Below are positions 11,090-21,033 of a DNA stretch of 64,000 bases, in pieces. The position numbers and the translations under genes are program-made. The stretch's first letter is position 1. Each line of letters opens with the position of its first letter. The DNA lies in contig JAJLRJ010000001.1 of NCBI GenBank assembly GCA_024195265.1, positions 51,670,672 to 51,734,671 on the forward strand, in the 5' to 3' direction. Under the pieces are notes generated by a model, which had not been told where the DNA came from, did not search any database, and worked only from the letters and a program-made list of their open reading frames with translations. Source of the stretch: Dendrophyllia cribrosa. Lineage: Eukaryota; Cnidaria; Anthozoa; Scleractinia; Dendrophylliidae.

Positions 11090-12835
11090 ATGCCAAACGC
11101 AATTATAGCAATCGCTGGAAGTAGTCATCAAGGTCACGAACGATTTAGTGATATTTCCAGGGGAAGACAATGCTCTTTTATGAGTTTTTCAGCGCCGTTG
11201 TGTGCACAGTCATGTCCAGTGCGGCACTGGGATACTGCTACAGTTAACCAAATTTTAATCGAAGGAGACAGGATGTACTTGAATGCACTTGAAAGTCAAA
11301 GTATTCCAGATACAGACATGGTGTCCCTGATTCATTTGCCAAATCAAGCTCGCTGGACAGTTCAATCGCCCGCCAATGAGGTTACAGAACAAAATCAATC
11401 GCCCGTTGAGGTTACAAAATCGTCCGCTGAGGCAAACAATTTAAGACAATCGCCCGTCGAGGCAAAACTGACTATTTTAAACGAATCACCTATTACGGTG
11501 ACAAATACTGATCTACCCATTGTGGTAGAGCCCGTTGAGGCACAAATCAATGCAAATGACAACCAATTGTGGTTAGTAGAATATAAAGAATTTTACCAGG
11601 GAAGAGTCAATTGTAATGAATATGAAAACGAGGGTCCATATCTCACTTTACGCTCAGCCTTGATGAATGCTCTCAGTGACAATAGTTATGCATTTATAAT
11701 ACTAGAAGGTTATATTATGGCCTTGATAAGCACTGTAGATTGTATTTATGTTTTTGATTCTCATGCACGAAACAATTTTGGTATGCCTGATCCAAATGGC
11801 ACTGCTGTCGTCATGAAATGTGCTGATGTCAGTGCGTTAGAGCAATATTTTTGCTTTCTTTCCCTTCAATTGAATAGTGAATTTTTTGAGGTTGTACCAG
11901 TTGAGTTTTACACTGAGCATAGTAAAACTAAATGTATTTCTGCATCAAATGTTGGTGAAAATTCACATAAGAGGAAAAGGTTCGACGAAACAGTTATTAA
12001 AAAAGAGGAAAGGCTTCAGAAAGCTAGAGAGTACAAGAAAAGAAAGATTTTAGAGGAAACTGAAACTGAGAAACAAACCAGGTTACAACGAAAAAGAGAA
12101 TATAAGAAGAAGAAAAAATTGTCAGAAACTGAAACCGAGAGACAAATGAGATTAGAAAAAGATAACAACTACTACAAAAGAAAACTTGCAGAAGAATCTG
12201 AAGTAGCAAAAAAGGCTAGACTCGAAAAAGCACGACTTAATTACAGGAAAAGAAAAGAAACTATTTTAACGCAACAAGATTATTTAAATGAATTTGATTC
12301 TGTTAAGAATGGTAAGCTTCATAAACAAAGTTGGGCAAAGTCTAATATCTCAAAATTTCACAGTTCTATTGCATATTCTGTTTGTCACTGTACTGTTTGT
12401 CGCGAAGGATGGCCAATAAAATCTAAACCAAGGCCAGATGTACAACCTTTGTTACTCGATTTAACAACGAAAACTACCACTGTCTCCGTCATCTCCTTTA
12501 AGTCTGCCTCCAACTATTTCATGTGCAATGCATGCTCAAAGAAACTTCAAAGTGACGGGAAATACATGAGGTGCGACACCTGCAAGTTAAAGCAAAAGGC
12601 CAACCCAGAAAAAAAGCAGTGGTATGCTAGAGTGTTTGTAAAAGATAACTCAAATCAAAACAAATTCTTTATATCGCTGTTCCATTCTCATATTGTCAAA
12701 ATATTCAACAAGCAGAACAAACAGCTTCTTCCAACAGCCACTGAAGATGACATCACTGATGTACTTCTTGATACCAAAAACATTAAGCTGAAACAAAGCA
12801 TTAATGGAAGTGTCATTGACATCATCACTGACTAG
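11090..12835 (+). CDS. putative cysteine protease (USP/C76-OTU-like) fused to basic repeats and RPA-C-like domain
   Basis: A 581-aa ORF. Residues 10-60 and 160-270 resemble the papain-fold protease region related to herpesvirus tegument (peptidase C76) and OTU-type deubiquitinases. GRQCSF offers a candidate nucleophile Cys28, and VFDSHARNNFG offers Asp223/His225. Between them is a degenerate 'QSPVE' repeat (about 92-150). Residues 293-392 are three or four basic repeats of the type ETxTExxxRLxxxREYKKRK, possibly nucleic-acid binding. Residues 430-540 hold CxC/C pairs, then CX2C-X12-CX2C (C479, C482, C495, C498) followed by WYARVFVKD, like the zinc ribbon and OB fold at the C-terminus of RPA1. 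Such protease and RPA modules are known cargo of animal Helitrons and other large DNA transposons, but no Rep or helicase is present here. Function is inferred from motifs only. A poly(A) signal is at 13135. Placement between inverted repeats suggests a mobile gene. Confidence 0.65.
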   Translation: MPNAIIAIAGSSHQGHERFSDISRGRQCSFMSFSAPLCAQSCPVRHWDTATVNQILIEGDRMYLNALESQSIPDTDMVSLIHLPNQARWTVQSPANEVTEQNQSPVEVTKSSAEANNLRQSPVEAKLTILNESPITVTNTDLPIVVEPVEAQINANDNQLWLVEYKEFYQGRVNCNEYENEGPYLTLRSALMNALSDNSYAFIILEGYIMALISTVDCIYVFDSHARNNFGMPDPNGTAVVMKCADVSALEQYFCFLSLQLNSEFFEVVPVEFYTEHSKTKCISASNVGENSHKRKRFDETVIKKEERLQKAREYKKRKILEETETEKQTRLQRKREYKKKKKLSETETERQMRLEKDNNYYKRKLAEESEVAKKARLEKARLNYRKRKETILTQQDYLNEFDSVKNGKLHKQSWAKSNISKFHSSIAYSVCHCTVCREGWPIKSKPRPDVQPLLLDLTTKTTTVSVISFKSASNYFMCNACSKKLQSDGKYMRCDTCKLKQKANPEKKQWYARVFVKDNSNQNKFFISLFHSHIVKIFNKQNKQLLPTATEDDITDVLLDTKNIKLKQSINGSVIDIITD

Positions 12836-13134
12836 AAAAAAAACATATACCCTCGTCGACTTTTTTTTCCTCTTATGTTGAACATCTTAGTACTTAACCC
12901 AAACAAAGCACTGGTATATCATTGAGTTCAAGTTCTGTTTTGTAAAAGGCTCTTTTATTTATGAATGTACATGGCATTCGCCTTTTCAGATTGTGTTTTG
13001 AAAAAGTCTCTTCTATTTCTAAATGTATGTGACATTTTCATGTTTAAAAGACAACATTGACGTCACTATCATTGAAATCACTACTACGTTTTGTTTCTGT
13101 TACCTTGTACTTACATGACTTGTACGATTCATGT

Positions 13135-13140
13135 AATAAA
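13135..13140 (+). terminator. AATAAA polyadenylation signal
   Basis: The first clear AATAAA on + after the stop codon at 12835, 300 bp downstream. Confidence 0.5.
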
Positions 13141-13310
13141 ACAAATTATTAAAGTCTTTTTTTTGGATTACGTATCATGCTACGCTGTTTCCTTTCCTTC
13201 CTTGCTTGCTTGCTTGATCAAGTCGAGTTTTGATCCGTATACACCAAATATACCGTATATACGCGGGGACTTCAATTATGCCTCCTCAGGGGCCAAAACC
13301 CTGCGGGGGC

Positions 13311-13351
13311 AATTATTATTATTATTATTATTGTTATTATTATTATTTCAT
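13311..13351. repeat. (ATT)n microsatellite
   Basis: Perfect to near-perfect attatt... run, inside the right part of the 3.85-kb element. Confidence 0.9.
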
Positions 13352-13429
13352 GACTCACCTCGCAGCACTTGACTTGCTATTAGCAACTTCTAGTTTAATA
13401 TTATTTCAAGGTTTCTAGGAAGAAAACTT

Positions 13430-13486
13430 CTTGTAATCTCGCGGGGTCTGAGTTTTCCGCTGGGTCTGAGTTTTCCGCACACCCGC
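13430..13486. repeat. right terminal inverted repeat of the 3.85-kb element
   Basis: Ends '...gagttttccgcacacccgc', the reverse complement of the left end, and is followed by AAGAT. It contains two tandem copies of 'gggtctgagttttccgc'. Confidence 0.7.
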
Positions 13487-13592
13487 AAGATGCTGCTAGA
13501 AGATGGCGAAGCTCAAAGGCGACGAAACGCGACCTGGTGGTTGCAAGTACCCGACACCACCGTGCGCGCTTGCGAAAATATTACCCGAGACC

Positions 13593-13625
<33 letters not shown>

Positions 13626-13727
13626 GCTTCGCTCACTACAAACACATTTCTTACTTTTTCAACAAATATTCTTTGCCCTTGTATGTATACACCCGGGGAA
13701 TGCTAGGGTGCAAAAATTGGCAACAAT

Positions 13728-14542
13728 AGGGCCATTTATACGAGAGATTTTAAGACGCGGCTTACACAAGCCGCGGCTTATGTAAGCCGCGAACTGACCT
13801 ATTTATACGAGCGCGGCTTGTATAAGACGCGAAGTGCTCGTATAAATGGTTCGCGTCTTATTTTTTATACATCCTCGTTTACATGCGATGTTACCATTAG
13901 CAACAAATCTGCAACAATACAAGATGGCGCGCTACAGCAAAAAGCAAAAGTGTGCTGTCATTTTAAGAAGGAAGAAACTTTTTCAGAGATGTTTTCTTCA
14001 ATTTTGAGAAGTCTTCTTTTCTTATGAAGACCATGCTGTTAAGGAAAATTCATAAACTCGGCGTTGCATACACAGAATACAACAGAAATCCGAGAAGAGT
14101 CGGTAGAAAGCGATCGACGGATTGGTGCGATCGCGACATATTGCAGATGGAAGATGCTGAATTCATTGCAAACTTTCGGCTCTCCCGGCCATCTTTTGCA
14201 AAGCTTTGCAACGAATTACGCTTGTAGAGCCATCTTGTTTGCAATCTGAAAGTCGGGAGCTCACACGAGATCGCGTAAGCTAAACCTGCGCTTGCGCAGT
14301 ATGTGTTTCCGTCTTAGATAAGCCGCGAACCCATTTAAACGAACAACTTCGTGGCCTACATAAGCCGCGGCTTATGTAAGACTAGCCCTAGACCCGCGGC
14401 TTACACAAGCCGCGTCTTAAATAAGCCGCGGCTTGTGTAAGACGCGAACGGTGATTTTGTACCATTTATACGGTCAGTTCGCGGCTTACATAAGCCGCGC
14501 CTTATGTAAGTCGCGGCTTATTTCTCTCGTATAAATGGCCCT
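13728..14542. mobile_element. PIF/Harbinger-like deletion derivative
   Basis: The ends are perfect inverted repeats of AGGGCCATTTATACGAGAGA (20 bp), flanked by AAT on both sides (or by TA if the terminal A/T is not counted). Just inside both ends are clustered palindromic motifs ('aagccgcggctt', 'ttacacaagccgcg', 'cttatgtaagccgcg'), as expected for subterminal transposase-binding sites. The interior holds a broken transposase head (13924-14227). It is 815 bp long, so most of the transposase is gone. Confidence 0.7.
13924..14227 (+). pseudogene. Harbinger transposase N-terminal remnant
   Basis: The first frame starts ATGGCGCGCTAC (MARYSKKQKCAVILRRKK) and fails by frameshift. A second frame (14024-14227) continues with LRKIHKLGVAYTEYN and then DAEFIANFRLSRPSFAKLCN. 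The last motif (FRxSRPxFxxLCxxLR) is typical of the N-terminal region of PIF/Harbinger (HARBI1-type) transposases. The catalytic DDE part is absent. It is enclosed by the TIRs of the 815-bp element. Confidence 0.6.
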
Positions 14543-15661
14543 AATGTTGATCAGTTACGCATGCGTGTTGCTAAAAACCGCTGTCAAAATTGATTGTATT
14601 TTATAAATTGCTGGAAAAATCGCAGGTCCAGTTCACAAAAATCGCAGTAAATTCACCGGCCTTTCACACGCGCGATTTTGCGTCGCGTTGTTTGTTATTG
14701 AGGATGCGAAAGACGCGCTATTTTTTTTAGGGCCTAGGAGGGTATTGCTTAGACTGAAACGTTTCTTCAGTTGCAAGACATATTATGTAGTCTCTTCATG
14801 CTGAAGAGCTTTGTCATAGACAGCTGTCTGTAAATAATGAAATCCGCAGGTTTCAAACCTCGCTATTTTTGGAAATTAACAGGATGTGGGCTAAAACAAG
14901 CAACAGGAAGTTTATTTGACACGAATCTTCCATTCCGCATTTTTACGCTCTTAATATGCCCACCTTCTTCCGATAAATATCCCTGTGAGCGATAAAAAGC
15001 ACAGGAAAACTCCTTTTTGTGAATTCAACTTTGGTTTTTATTGACCCAGAAGACAAATTCTTTACCGTTTCAAATCCATCGCTATACGTGCGTCAAAGGA
15101 AAATAAACTAGAAATACGTGTATCGCAGAACCTCGCGCAGCTCGGGGGAGGGTGCACCACCGGTCGAAACTTTGGTGGCGTCTCGATTTGCGTATGAGGC
15201 TTCTCGTCGTCCCACTTTGTCTTTTTTGAAACCAAAAACGTTGGTAGAAGGTCCATTCGATGGTTCACGTACCGTTTACCGTCCGCCATCTTTGTTTACA
15301 TTGCTCCTATTCTTGGTTTTCACTGTCACGCCATAAAATTTTAAAATCGAAACGATTTAGTGAAAGAAGCCAAGAATTTGTAATGTTATAAAAGAGTAAC
15401 AAATAAACAACTTCGCTAAGTCTCAGATCTGTGCAGTATCCCGTTGTTGAATTATTCGCCAAAGCATTCGACTCAAATTTACAGAGCTTTGTATGGCCGC
15501 CGGAAATCAATAAAAACATCTGGACTTCACTTTCGCTCTTAAAGCAATTACTTTTCTCTCGTGAACTACTATTCATTCGCATAAACTGCCCTCCTAATAC
15601 TTTAACTGCCCAAAGTGCTAAAAATCACGAGGAGAGGCCTTTCTTACATAGGAAAAAGCCC

Positions 15662-15663
<2 letters not shown>

Positions 15664-15703
<40 letters not shown>

Positions 15704-16019
15704 ACTCCCGACAATTTAGGATAGGCGTGTGCCGCCAAGGCTCTCAAACCCTGACCCTATTTAAGGGTAGAAAATCGAGATTTGATACCCTTTTTAAGGC
15801 CCAATTCAGGCGTGTAGTACAGTTTTAACAGAACATATCTTTTTCGTTTTGCGCGTTGCGGTGGATACTGCAATTTAGTGACCCTATCTAAGGAATATCT
15901 AAGGATCACAATACTAACAATACCAATAAAGATAACCTATTTAAGGACTGAGCACCTTAAAAACCCTACCCTATCGGGCGGCACATACCTATATAGCGTA
16001 TATAGGGGAGTACCCCCCC
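15664..16019. repeat. poly(G)-headed repeat element (copy 1)
   Basis: Starts with about 38 G, then GGTACTC, and ends 'tataggggagtacccccc', so the ends are inverted. The right part 'cggcacatacctatatag' and the repeated 'ctatttaagg' are shared with the copy at 61309-61757. The chance glycine-rich ORF over it is not real. Confidence 0.7.
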
Positions 16020-16267
16020 TGGCGAAAAAGCTTTGTCACGGACGCCATGTTGGTGTTTTTTTTAGCGCTTCGCGTCCGGAAACCCGAGAACAAATCAAAT
16101 TAGCAAAATACAATAATCGCTAGCACTGTTATACTGGAGACACCCTCGAAGGTACACGGTAACCTTAATATCATTGCTGTTTATACATCAATCTATTTAC
16201 TTTAATTTAGTTAATTTTACGTAATACCATGTATACAAATGGGAATACCGAAATATGATTGTTGTTG

Positions 16268-16561
16268 TTGTTGTGTCACGTAGGGTGAAAAATAAGAAAT
16301 TCAAAATGCTGCATTTTCAAAACGAAAGACGCTACCGGGTTGGAAACTTGTGAAAAGATTTATTTTTAAGTCATCTTCAACCTGGTGGACATATATTATA
16401 AACTCAGAAGGCATTGCGATTTATGATTTTCGAATTTTGACGTCACGTGAAAACCAAGAATAGCCTTTGTCTGACGTCATTCAAGCCGTGCGCTGTTGCC
16501 AGGCAACTGCACGACATCCTCACGTATAAAAAAAATTATTTTTCACCCGAGGCACAACAAA
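16268..16561. repeat. MITE with inverted ends 'ttgtgtcacgtagggtgaaa'
   Basis: The left end 16271-16295 is mirrored by 16537-16558 ('ttatttttcacccgaggcacaa'). The interior contains 'gacgtcacgtgaaaacc' and 'gacgtcattc'. No ORF. It is present in copy B only. Confidence 0.6.
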
Positions 16562-16587
16562 TTTATTAACCTCGCTTCGCGAGGAAC

Positions 16588-16699
16588 TAGGAGATACACA
16601 GGCTCAAAACGAATTCTGAAGTCGTTTGTTGTATATTATCCGGTTTTATCATCTCAGTGAAACTCAAACCTTCTTTCCTTCTGACGAGTTGAAGGGAAA
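16588..16699 (+). promoter_or_regulatory. conserved upstream block of membrane-protein gene (copy B)
   Basis: Matches 4521-4632 ahead of copy A nearly base for base. Upstream of about 16587 the two copies diverge, so the shared promoter is short or incomplete. Confidence 0.4.
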
Positions 16700-17542
16700 A
16701 TGTCCGTCTCGGATACCACTTTTATTCTCGTTGATTTTCCCAGCCTTGTTGACACTAAAAAGAACCAGAATTTAGGCAGTTTGCGTTGCAGTACAAGCTG
16801 TTTCAAATTGACTGCGATGGGCGTTTACCTTGGCGTTCTTGTCTGGCGATTTATCGGTTTGATTTTGTTCAGCATTCACGCTGCCGACTGCCTATTCCGC
16901 GAAAAACATGCCAGTTACCGATGCAAGAACTTCACGCTTTTCTCGCATGCGGATGAACTGGAAGTCGCATGGCAGATGGCTTCGGTTATCAACACCTTGA
17001 TTGTTATTGTAGTTCTTGTGAAAGTTCCTAGCTATCAGGGATATCTCTCTGCTCTTCGAAACAACTCAAAACATGCTCGGTTCTGGTCGCTTTTCTTCCA
17101 ACTTGCCGTGACTGTGATTTCGAAGATCGTGGTGATTTGCACTGGGCCGCCGATAATCAGCAAGATAATTGAAGTTGAATATATTTTTATGGAGGTTTCT
17201 ATGACCCTTGTTGTGTACCTGAGGAATGGCGTTCCCGCGCCATGGAAGCTCACAGATGGGAAGATGTCCGCAATTCGCATTTTCCGCGTAGCCCATGCTG
17301 CCTACATTTTTTCCCTTCTCGTTTTCATTTTGGAAAATTTCTACTTGTTTATTATAACTTCTGCGCAAGCAGCCTTTCAAGTGACTGGCCTTTACAACTC
17401 TCATAGTGAATCTTCTGCGATTCAGGTCATAGCTGTGGTGTTAAATACCGCAGAAGCGACTTTTTACTACGCCGTGATGAAGTTCTTCTGGAACAAGTGG
17501 TTTTATGACAAAAAGAATCTCTTAGTAAAGGACAACGTGTAA
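16700..17542 (+). CDS. multi-pass membrane protein, unknown family (copy B)
   Basis: A 280-aa single-exon ORF, the same length as copy A and about 93% identical by eye. Examples of differences are N15S, K32T, V135A/M136V, W175R, R187G, G236S/V237E and D269Y. The six hydrophobic spans are kept, and no stop or frameshift has arisen. Downstream, the duplication continues straight into the 'gtgtgtttctc' sequence, so the 3' flank here probably shows the ancestral arrangement. The role is unknown; membrane location is inferred from hydrophobicity only. Because the two copies have different flanking insertions, their regulation may differ. Confidence 0.8.
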   Translation: MSVSDTTFILVDFPSLVDTKKNQNLGSLRCSTSCFKLTAMGVYLGVLVWRFIGLILFSIHAADCLFREKHASYRCKNFTLFSHADELEVAWQMASVINTLIVIVVLVKVPSYQGYLSALRNNSKHARFWSLFFQLAVTVISKIVVICTGPPIISKIIEVEYIFMEVSMTLVVYLRNGVPAPWKLTDGKMSAIRIFRVAHAAYIFSLLVFILENFYLFIITSAQAAFQVTGLYNSHSESSAIQVIAVVLNTAEATFYYAVMKFFWNKWFYDKKNLLVKDNV

Positions 17543-17828
17543 CTTTTTAGCTCCTGGCGTGTGTTTCTCAGAACTCCTGAAGACGTTTCGGGCCCGAAAC
17601 AGAGATTCAATTTTCGTTCGTTTTGATTGCTAAGCAATAAAATTCTGAGAAGACGAGAAACTTTACACTCGTTTTAAGGCTAAAAACTTTACCGCCTGAA
17701 AGAGGCGGCTTTCGGGACCGAAAAGTCCGTTCGGAAATGTGAGAAACGCACGCTTAGGGTCAAAGCTTAACTGATGAAACGTGCTTTCTATTTTTAACCC
17801 TTTCAGTCCCCGAGTCAATTATGGAGAC

Positions 17829-17985
17829 ATGTAATGTAGTTCTAACTTTTGAGTCTGTGGACACTGAAAATCCTATGGTGTGACCATTCAAATGAAACCT
17901 CTTCAACAGCAGTTTTGCATGGCACCATTTGTTTTTCAATATTTTACAAATGAAATTTGGGATTTTTCTTGAACTTTGCCGGCTT
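17829..17985. repeat. inverted partner of 20175-20345
   Basis: The segment containing 'gttctaacttttgagtctgt' and 'atcctatggtgtgacca' recurs inverted at 20175-20345. A diverged direct copy follows at about 18000-18130 ('gtgtggccattcaaataaaa', 'ttggggatttttcttgaa'). No ORF. Confidence 0.7.
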
Positions 17986-18713
17986 TTAGCATTCTTTGGT
18001 GTTTAAAAGTTAAGTATGTGGTTGAAATCATCTGTGTGGCCATTCAAATAAAACGCTCTTCAGCAGTACTTTCCTGTGCTGCTGTTTCAATATTTTACAA
18101 TATTTGGGGATTTTTCTTGAATTTTAAGTTTGGCCTCTCTTGTGAGTACGATGACAAGAGTCAATGCTGTCATGCTTGCTGCTCTCTGTATTCTATACTG
18201 AGGGCTCTTCCTTTTCTAAGACAAAGTGTAAATCGAATGGTCCTTGACCGCGCCATTACTTCCATTGTTTGTATCTTATAAAGCAAAACACTATTCATGC
18301 CGTCTTTGGGGCGAACAAAGCGATAGATATAGTTGTTCGGTGGAAACCCTGTGTCATAAGCAAAATATAATACGAGCTAATACGTGTGGGTGCACGGAGA
18401 TATGAAGTTTCTCTTCTCGCGTTGAACTCGAGAATAAACGACAGTAATAACTTTAGTTTTAAGCAGTTTGCGAAACTTTCGGAAGACTTTCGAAAATTGT
18501 CCGAATGCTGTCCGAAGGATGTACAGTCGTTTCCGATCATTTTCCGAAAATGTCCTAAGAGTGCCGAAGATGTCCGAAGATTTCCGAGGAAGATCCGAAG
18601 ATGTTTCAATTATAGACCGACACCCTTAGCTCGTGTGACATTTCATGAAGGCATCTTTCTCTTCCCTCGTCACGATGAAGATAAAAATTGATATCTTCAC
18701 ATGTGTCGAGATG

Positions 18714-18860
18714 TAATATATCAAACATGAGACACAGTGTTTCATCAGATTTCCAAACACCGCGAAGTGGGTTGAAAAACGAGGCGCAGCCGAGTTTTTT
18801 TTAACCCACTTCAAGGTGTTTGGAAATCTGATGAAATACTGTGTCGAATGTTTGATATTA
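18714..18860. repeat. foldback, about 65-bp arms
   Basis: Left 'atatcaaacatgagacacag...ccaaacacc...aagtgggttgaaa' is mirrored on the right. The loop contains 'gaggcgcagccgag'. No ORF. Confidence 0.85.
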
Positions 18861-19309
18861 CTTCTCAAACAAAATGATTTTAGAAGGAGAAATTAAGGAT
18901 GCAAAAATGAGGAGTGTTTGAACTGATATCCAAACACTCATTAAACATTAATTTCCTTTGTATTTTCGTCATGAATTATTAATGAGTTTGAGAAATGATT
19001 TTTCCGCATTGGGAGAAATCGTAGTCATTCACTGAAGTTGATAAAATATTCAAGTTTATAACACTGGAGTCGACTCCATTTCAAATATTGAACTACCATA
19101 TTTGGATAAGTAGGAAATGTGGTGTTAATCCTAATTATTATCAATATACGCGGCCAAATAAGAAACTGCCTTCGAGAAAACACGCGTGAGTGGTGGGCGA
19201 TATTGAATTTGACGGGCTGCAAACGCATTTACGGCCCTGTTTCTGTTAAACATGTTTTTCTTATTAAATAAATTTGTACGATTTGGCCTTGTGTATTGAT
19301 AATAATGAT

Positions 19310-19444
19310 AATCACATGACTTTTGTCGGGCATATAGTTTATTTGTGTCCCTCGTAGCATCATTTGCACCCTCGCTCCGCTCGGGCGCAAATGATGCTAC
19401 TCGGGCCACAAATAAACTATATGCCCTCCAAAAGTCATGTGATT
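19310..19444. repeat. foldback, about 60-bp arms
   Basis: 'aatcacatgacttttg' through 'gcatcatttgc' is mirrored on the right, with the loop 'accctcgctccgctcggg'. The rest of 18130-20590 shows no supportable gene: AT-rich intergenic sequence, one degenerate 'tccgaagat' repeat near 18480-18610, and chance ORFs. Confidence 0.85.
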
Positions 19445-20174
19445 GTCCTATTTACGTGCATCCAAGGAAATTGTTAACAAAGGTAAAATTTAGAACTGAC
19501 ACCATTTTTTGTTTTTAATATCCAATCTCGACAGCTCTTCTGAGCAGCTTCTACACTACCGACATACACAGTATATTAGACTTAATTGTGCTTAGCGTGT
19601 ATATATTAATTGATTCCAATAACAAGACGTGTAAAAATGTTAATGATACTTCTAATAGGTGTTATTAATAATATTGTGCATTTTGTAGTTGACCAAGTCG
19701 AAATAAAGATGAAAAAAAAAAAATGTCACGGGGTTTTTGTTATTTTTTGGACCAAACTGCATGAAATAATTTACTAAATACCTTTGCCTCTTATACAAAA
19801 TGCTCTAAGAGCACTCTAAGAGCACCATAATTAGTTTTAAGCCGTTTTTCGAAAACACAAGGTAAGAACTTGAGTTGTAATTCATTTCAATCCAGGCCAT
19901 CTGCACCCAAGACGTGCTTTGACAATTTCAGTGCACAGTATAGTTAGTGTTAAAACTGGAGCAATATTGTTAGGTTGCCATTAATGCAAATATGTTTTTT
20001 GGCTTTTCAAAGTGATACCAAAACCCGGAAGTAAACATAGATCGTAAACAGCGCATATTATTATTGGATATTTTTAGATCATTGCTCAAATAAGTGGTGA
20101 TCAGCATTTGCGGAAGTAGGTTTTGATAAGGTCAATAGCGTTTATACGTAGTACGTGTTTTGTAATCATTTAAC

Positions 20175-20345
20175 TCCAACGAGTGCCAAAAAAACAAAAT
20201 TAAAGAAGAATCCCAAATTTAATTTTATAAGGTATCGAAAAACCAATAGCACCATGCGAAAGTGTTGCAAAAGAGGTTTCATTTGAGTGGTCACACCATA
20301 GGATTTTGTTCACAGACTCAAAAGTTAGAACTGCACTACGTGATG
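20175..20345. repeat. inverted partner of 17829-17985
   Basis: Reverse complement of the segment downstream of copy B, with modest divergence. Together they bracket about 2.2 kb without a recognisable gene. Confidence 0.7.
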
Positions 20346-20591
20346 AGCAAGCGCGTGTGCTTAGGTTCTTGAATTCTTCATAGTTGACTGTTATAAAAGG
20401 CTGAACAGCGTTCGCGGAAGTGAATTTCGAGGGTGATTGGTATTTGCTTAAGTGAGGTTTAAGTTGTATGAATATTTAATTTCTTACTATGATATTTGAA
20501 GTTGAGAAAAAGAAAATAGTTTTTTAGTAATGTCCTGCCGCGCCGTCAAGCATTTAAAATTCTGACGGAAAGTGGTTCGCAGGACAAAGAA

Positions 20592-20965
20592 AAACAAAAC
20601 AAAAATAAATTAGCAGTACTTATGACCGAAATATAAATATGTAGCGTGTTTCACTTCAAGCCTTATTCGCGACGGTGCTCGTGTTTCGAATAATTTCAAA
20701 TTCGTCTTCGCTTGGATGATTTGGCTGTCATTCAAGTTTGTTTTTCTGTGAAAGCGGCTCATGACAGAGAGTGGCTCACTGGATAAAGAAAAAACCAAAC
20801 CAAAACAAAACAAAAATCAGCAGTACTTATGACCTAAATATAAATATGTAGTGTGTTTGACTTCGAGCCATATTCGCGACGGTGCGCGTGTTTCGATAAT
20901 TTTCAAATTCATTTCGCTTAGATGACTTGACTGTCATTCAAGTTTGTTTTTCTCGGAAATAGGCA
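20592..20965. repeat. tandem duplication, two units of about 200 bp
   Basis: Unit 1 (about 20592-20795) and unit 2 (about 20796-20965) share 'cagtacttatgacc', 'aaatataaatatgtag', 'attcgcgacggtgc' and 'gtcattcaagtttgtttttc'. It lies just upstream of the decayed membrane-protein copy. Confidence 0.8.
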
Positions 20966-21033
20966 CATGCACGAACTTATAACTCTTCCGGCATTGATGA
21001 CAACGAATGTAGACTTGTTTCGCTGAAGTGAAA

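Larger units (their letters stand above)
9634..13486 (+). mobile_element. 3.85-kb TIR element carrying a protease/RPA-like gene, AAGAT target duplication
   Basis: The left end (9634-about 9705) and right end (about 13430-13486) are inverted copies beginning GCGGGTGTGCGGAAAACTCA. Each end holds two copies of a 'gcggaaaactcagaccc' motif, and the inner part 'cga(a/g)attacaa' is also shared. AAGAT lies directly outside both ends (9629-9633 and 13487-13491), as a 5-bp target-site duplication would. Inside is one spliced gene (CDS 11090-12835) with its own promoter and poly(A) signal. No transposase, integrase or Rep/helicase domain was seen, so the element may be non-autonomous or of an unusual kind. 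Sequences outside both ends share 'gaagatggcgaa', so the target may itself be repetitive. Confidence 0.65.
14686..17815. repeat. segmental duplication, copy B
   Basis: Collinear with 3512-8630. It lacks the foldbacks and the chromodomain segment of copy A: 'ctcctggc' at 17551-17558 runs directly into 'gtgtgtttctc', which in copy A is 2.86 kb away. It carries its own extra DNA between about 15106 and 16587, including a poly(G)-headed repeat and a MITE. Confidence 0.85.

Noticed and set aside
15062..15289. 75-codon ORF on - starting AAAGATGGCGG
   Set aside because: A good start context, but no donor site, no recognised domain, and the DNA is absent from copy A. Kept only as a low-interest observation.
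15431..15724. Polyglycine ORF (also proline/glycine ORFs at 25425-25789)
   Set aside because: Created by poly(G)/poly(C) tracts inside repeat elements.
18386..18691. 101-codon ORF rich in 'RKSE/FRK' words
   Set aside because: Translation of a degenerate 'tccgaagat' repeat; no sign of a gene.
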